From positions 1 to 54,010 of the forward strand of contig CAYWMP010000014.1 in NCBI GenBank assembly GCA_964459445.1: DNA of 54,010 nucleotides, read 5' to 3'. The DNA comes from CAYWMP01 sp964459445 (GTDB lineage Bacteria; Desulfobacterota; DSM-4660; Desulfatiglandales; HGW-15). Both the position numbers and the translations under genes were made by a program. Below the pieces are notes generated by a model. It did no database searches and was not told the DNA's origin. It worked only from the letters and a program-made list of their open reading frames with translations. Shown in pieces: positions 50,893 through 54,010 of the stretch. The number at the start of each line of letters is the position of its first letter. The stretch's first letter is position 1.

Positions 50893-53751
50893 ATGAGTAA
50901 GAAACTAGTTATTATCGGGTTGGGAATTATTGCTGCTCTACTGCTCTGGTCAGCCGTTTCAATCTATCCGGACTGGCTTTGGTTTGATAACCTGGGCTTT
51001 TCACCTATATTCTGGACCATGCTTTTGAGCCGATTCGGTTTCGGATTTCTGGTTTGGTTGCTTTTGATTGTCATCATTTGCATTAATCTTTATGCCGCTC
51101 ATCGTTTGAACCCGAGCGATGGTTCGGGCACAACCTCAAAAGCCATCGACGGTTATGTTTCCCAGATTGGCCTTTCCGGCAGGGCGCTCAATACCCTCCT
51201 CATCGCATTTATTCTGATTCTTAGCTTTACGATTGCATCAAAGGGTTCCCTCCAGTGGGATATGGTCCTGCGATTTCTGAACCAACAGCCCTTTGGCAGC
51301 ACGGATCCTATCTTTAACCAAGACATCGGCTATTACCTGTTCTCTCTGCCCTTTTATATTTACGTTCGAAACGGTTTATCGGTTCTTATCCTTATGGCCG
51401 GTTTGGTCACGATGGGTTGGTATCTGAAAAACGGCGCCCTTCAAATTGAAGGCGATCTTAATCCGGCGGAGGGTATCCCAACCTCATTGCCCAAAATCAT
51501 CATCTCACCGAATGCAAAAAAGCACCTTGTTTTTTTGGCAGGGATCTTTGTTCTTCTCTTGGCCTGGGGTTATCATCTGAAAGTGTACGGGCTTTTGTAT
51601 TCAACGCAGGGGCCTGCCTTTGGCGCCAGCTACACCGATGTTCATATCAAGGTTCTGGCCTATAGAATCTTGATTCTTTTCTCCCTGGGTTTTGCCGTAA
51701 TCCTATTCCTAAACGCCTTTAGATTCAGAACCAAATTGATCTGGGTGGGAGGAGGAATCTGGGTGGGCGCCATGCTGGTGCTCGCGACCGGGCTCCCTTT
51801 ACTGGTGCAAAAATTCGTGGTTAAGCCCAATGAGTTGGCCAAAGAATCGCCCTACATTGCCCATAATATTGATTATACCCGCAAGGCATTTAATCTGAAC
51901 AAAATCCAGGAAGTCGAATTTCAAGTTAGCAACGAACTGACTGCAGAGGACATCGAAAAGCATGATGTAACGATTCAAAATATTCGAATCTGGGATGAAA
52001 GACCTTTACTTCAAACCTACAGACAGATTCAATCCATACGTCTTTACTACGATTTCAACAATGTGGACGTAGATCGTTACCATATCAATGACGAGTACCG
52101 GCAGGTCATGTTGGCCGCCAGGGAACTGGTTGTCAATCAGCTTCCCCCCCAGGCCAATACCTGGGTCAACAGGCATCTCATCTACACCCATGGTTACGGA
52201 TTGGCCTCAAGCCCGGTCAATGAAGTGACCAGCGAAGGCCTGCCCCACCTCTTCATCAAAGACCTGCCGCCTTCCTTTGTACCCGACCTCAAGGTTGAGC
52301 GTCCCGAAATCTACTATGGTGAAAAAACCGATGATTATGTTCTTGTGAAAACCAGGACCGAGGAATTCGATTATCCTAAAGGGGACAAGAACGTCTATAC
52401 AACCTACCGGGGAAAGGGAGGGGTCCCCATCAAATCCTTTTTCAGGAGGCTTTTGTTTGCCGCTGAATTTTTGGATCCGCAGATCCTCTTTACCACCTAT
52501 TTGAGCCCCGAAAGTCGAATCATGTATAATCGCCGGATTGCCAAGCGGGCGGGTTTGATTGCCCCCTTTCTTGATTACGACAGCGATCCTTACCTTGTCG
52601 TATCCGGGGGAAGGCTCTATTGGATTCAGGACGCCTACACGACTTCTGATATGTATCCCTATTCCAGCCAATCCCGTGGCCGCTTAAAAAACAAAAGGCT
52701 GAACTATATCCGTAATTCGGTCAAGGTAACCGTCGACGCCTATAATGGGGAGGTGGTTTTCTACATGATCGATGAAAAGGACCCCATTGTTAAAACCTAT
52801 TCAAAGATATTTCCGGACCTGTTTAAACCCTTTGAGGACATGCCCGCGGATCTGAAAAATCACATCCGATACCCCAAGGACCTTCTCAAAATCCAGGTGG
52901 ATACCTACACGAAATATCACATGGAAGATGCCCAGGTTTTCTATAACCAGGAAGACCTCTGGCAGATTCCTGATGAGTTGTATGGCGATAGCCGGCAAGA
53001 AATGGAGCCCTATTATATCATTATCAAATTGCCGGAGGACGACCGGGAGGAATTCTTTCTGATGATTCCTTTCACCCCGTCCAAGAAGGACAATATGATT
53101 GGCTGGCTGGCGGCCAGGAGTGACCCGCCCAACTATGGGAATCTCTTGGTCTACAAATTACCCAAGGAAAAACTCGTCTATGGCCCGATGCAGATTGAAG
53201 CCAGGGTGGATCAGCAAACCGAAATCTCCAGGGAACTGAGTTTATGGGGACAGAGAGGTTCCAGAGTCATCAGGGGCAATCTATTGGCCATTCCCGTCAG
53301 CGACAGCTTTATATATGTGGAACCGGTTTATTTAGAGGCCAAACAGGAAGTAAGCGAAACGGCTGCTGCGGGATCGGCTCAACCCGGAGGTTCTCAAAGA
53401 CCCCAAAGAAGAGGGAGGCAGGCCCCAACTCAACCGGACAAATCACGGTCCGCTTCCTTGCCGGAACTCAAGAGGGTTATTGTCGCTCTAGGCAACCGGC
53501 TCATTATGGAGGAAAATCTTGACAAGGCCTTGAGAAGCGTATTGGGAGGGCAAGTCATCGCCAAAAAAGCGGCGCCTGTGTCTCTTGCTCAAACGCCGGA
53601 TGATTCGAATCTCAGTGTCCTAGCCTTGGAGCACTACAATAGGGCCAAAGCCCACCTGCGCGATGGGAATTGGGCCGAATACGGGAGAGAGCTCGAAAAC
53701 CTGGAGAACATCCTCCAAAAGATGTCGGAAACAACTAAGGAAAGGAAGTGA
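50893..53751 (+). CDS. UPF0182 family membrane protein
   Basis: 952 residues, normal for this family (about 900-1000). The N-terminal 310 residues contain about seven membrane segments (for example VIIGLGIIAALLLWSAVSIY and FGFLVWLLLIVIICINLYAA) with the family signature DWLWFDNLGFSPIFWTMLLS. The long remainder is extracytoplasmic, with YTRKAFNL, QSIRLYYDFNNVDVDRYHIN, LVKTRTEEFDYP and MIPFTPSKKDNMIGWLAARS blocks typical of UPF0182, then a proline/glutamine-rich linker and an acidic C-terminal helix. Function is unknown. The downstream mini-gene begins three bases after its stop. Confidence 0.93.
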   Translation: MSKKLVIIGLGIIAALLLWSAVSIYPDWLWFDNLGFSPIFWTMLLSRFGFGFLVWLLLIVIICINLYAAHRLNPSDGSGTTSKAIDGYVSQIGLSGRALNTLLIAFILILSFTIASKGSLQWDMVLRFLNQQPFGSTDPIFNQDIGYYLFSLPFYIYVRNGLSVLILMAGLVTMGWYLKNGALQIEGDLNPAEGIPTSLPKIIISPNAKKHLVFLAGIFVLLLAWGYHLKVYGLLYSTQGPAFGASYTDVHIKVLAYRILILFSLGFAVILFLNAFRFRTKLIWVGGGIWVGAMLVLATGLPLLVQKFVVKPNELAKESPYIAHNIDYTRKAFNLNKIQEVEFQVSNELTAEDIEKHDVTIQNIRIWDERPLLQTYRQIQSIRLYYDFNNVDVDRYHINDEYRQVMLAARELVVNQLPPQANTWVNRHLIYTHGYGLASSPVNEVTSEGLPHLFIKDLPPSFVPDLKVERPEIYYGEKTDDYVLVKTRTEEFDYPKGDKNVYTTYRGKGGVPIKSFFRRLLFAAEFLDPQILFTTYLSPESRIMYNRRIAKRAGLIAPFLDYDSDPYLVVSGGRLYWIQDAYTTSDMYPYSSQSRGRLKNKRLNYIRNSVKVTVDAYNGEVVFYMIDEKDPIVKTYSKIFPDLFKPFEDMPADLKNHIRYPKDLLKIQVDTYTKYHMEDAQVFYNQEDLWQIPDELYGDSRQEMEPYYIIIKLPEDDREEFFLMIPFTPSKKDNMIGWLAARSDPPNYGNLLVYKLPKEKLVYGPMQIEARVDQQTEISRELSLWGQRGSRVIRGNLLAIPVSDSFIYVEPVYLEAKQEVSETAAAGSAQPGGSQRPQRRGRQAPTQPDKSRSASLPELKRVIVALGNRLIMEENLDKALRSVLGGQVIAKKAAPVSLAQTPDDSNLSVLALEHYNRAKAHLRDGNWAEYGRELENLENILQKMSETTKERK

Positions 53752-53753
53752 TT

Positions 53754-53912
53754 ATGGCGAAGCGCAACGTTCACAGCTTTAAAAAATTGCAAAAGGAGCT
53801 TAAGCGAAAGAAAAAGGCAAAAGAAAAACTGGCGCGGCGGCAGGGCAAGAAGGTTGAGGAGCCTGAGGATGTTAGGAAAGAAGATGATAAGGAAGAGGAT
53901 GATAAGGAATAG
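53754..53912 (+). CDS. Very small charged protein after UPF0182
   Basis: 52 residues, starting at ATG 53754, two bases after the UPF0182 stop; AAAGGAAG upstream serves as ribosome binding site. The N-terminal half is lysine/arginine-rich (AKRNVHSFKKLQKELKRKKK, AKEKLARRQG), the C-terminal half acidic (EEPEDVRKEDDKEEDDKE), and the whole is probably a helix. No family is known to me. Tight coupling with the membrane protein gene and a good start signal support it being real; its simple composition is the main reason for doubt. Confidence 0.55.
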   Translation: MAKRNVHSFKKLQKELKRKKKAKEKLARRQGKKVEEPEDVRKEDDKEEDDKE

Positions 53913-54010
53913 GCCGCTGTTTCCTTCGCCCTCTTTGACGATATTTTGTCTGATTGCATAAAAGGGCACAAAAAATGCATGTATTATTAATTTATTCCAT
54001 AATATAACTT

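Overview
The window looks like chromosomal DNA from an anaerobic, probably uncultured deltaproteobacterium (Desulfobacterota, perhaps Desulfobacterales-like). This is inferred from gene content: an acyl-CoA dehydrogenase with its electron-transfer flavoprotein (ETF), a corrinoid methyl-transfer pair, a TRAP transporter, a UPF0182 membrane protein, and many short palindromic intergenic repeats. I saw no rRNA, tRNA, CRISPR array, prophage or classical insertion sequence.

Layout. 0-6 kb: the end of a cyclase-type TPR protein, an amidase, a small mobile-looking cassette carrying a GxxExxY (PD-(D/E)XK) gene, a LarA-like gene split by an in-frame amber codon, and a DUF2442/DUF4160 pair whose DUF4160 member has an in-frame stop. 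6-10 kb: a minus-strand fatty-acid or acyl-CoA oxidation unit (acyl-CoA dehydrogenase, etfB, etfA) in which EtfA is fused to an XRE DNA-binding domain and a cupin domain. 10-15 kb: a PEP-synthase regulatory kinase/phosphorylase, a metallo-hydrolase, and an ECF sigma / anti-sigma / double-PDZ envelope-stress module. 15-22 kb: MarR with an aldo/keto reductase, a Tat-exported molybdenum hydroxylase flanked by three exported NTF2-like proteins, and a flavoredoxin-type protein.

22-33 kb: a minus-strand catabolic cluster with a D-threonine-aldolase-type PLP enzyme, a GntR regulator, a corrinoid protein, a homocysteine-methyltransferase-type protein, HyuA/HyuB and a complete TRAP transporter. It could import and open a cyclic amide or hydantoin and remove a methyl group through cobalamin. 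33-37.5 kb: a hydrolase, a TVP38/DedA-like membrane protein behind a near-perfect sigma-54 promoter with upstream palindromes, a lipid-type metallo-hydrolase and two small proteins. 37.5-50.5 kb: a Pot-type ABC importer, a polysaccharide-deacetylase/allantoinase-like enzyme, an amidase, an N-carbamoyl hydrolase, a D-hydantoinase/dihydropyrimidinase, DUF3830, a creatininase-family enzyme and ammonia-dependent asparagine synthetase AsnA. Together these look like a salvage route for cyclic ureides or amides that ends in ammonia capture. 50.5-54 kb: a UPF0182 membrane protein and a tiny charged protein.

The most unusual structural signal is the GxxExxY cassette at 3076-3613 and an ORF-less relative at 21540-21675. 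Both have CGCAGAC-type ends and two perfect or near-perfect hairpins whose stems differ between copies, while the five-base loops (GACTT on the left, its complement AAGTC on the right) are identical. Two further palindromic elements (7720-7848, 31829-32004) sit at the stop codons of minus-strand genes. All functional statements rest on reading motifs by eye; no database search was possible.
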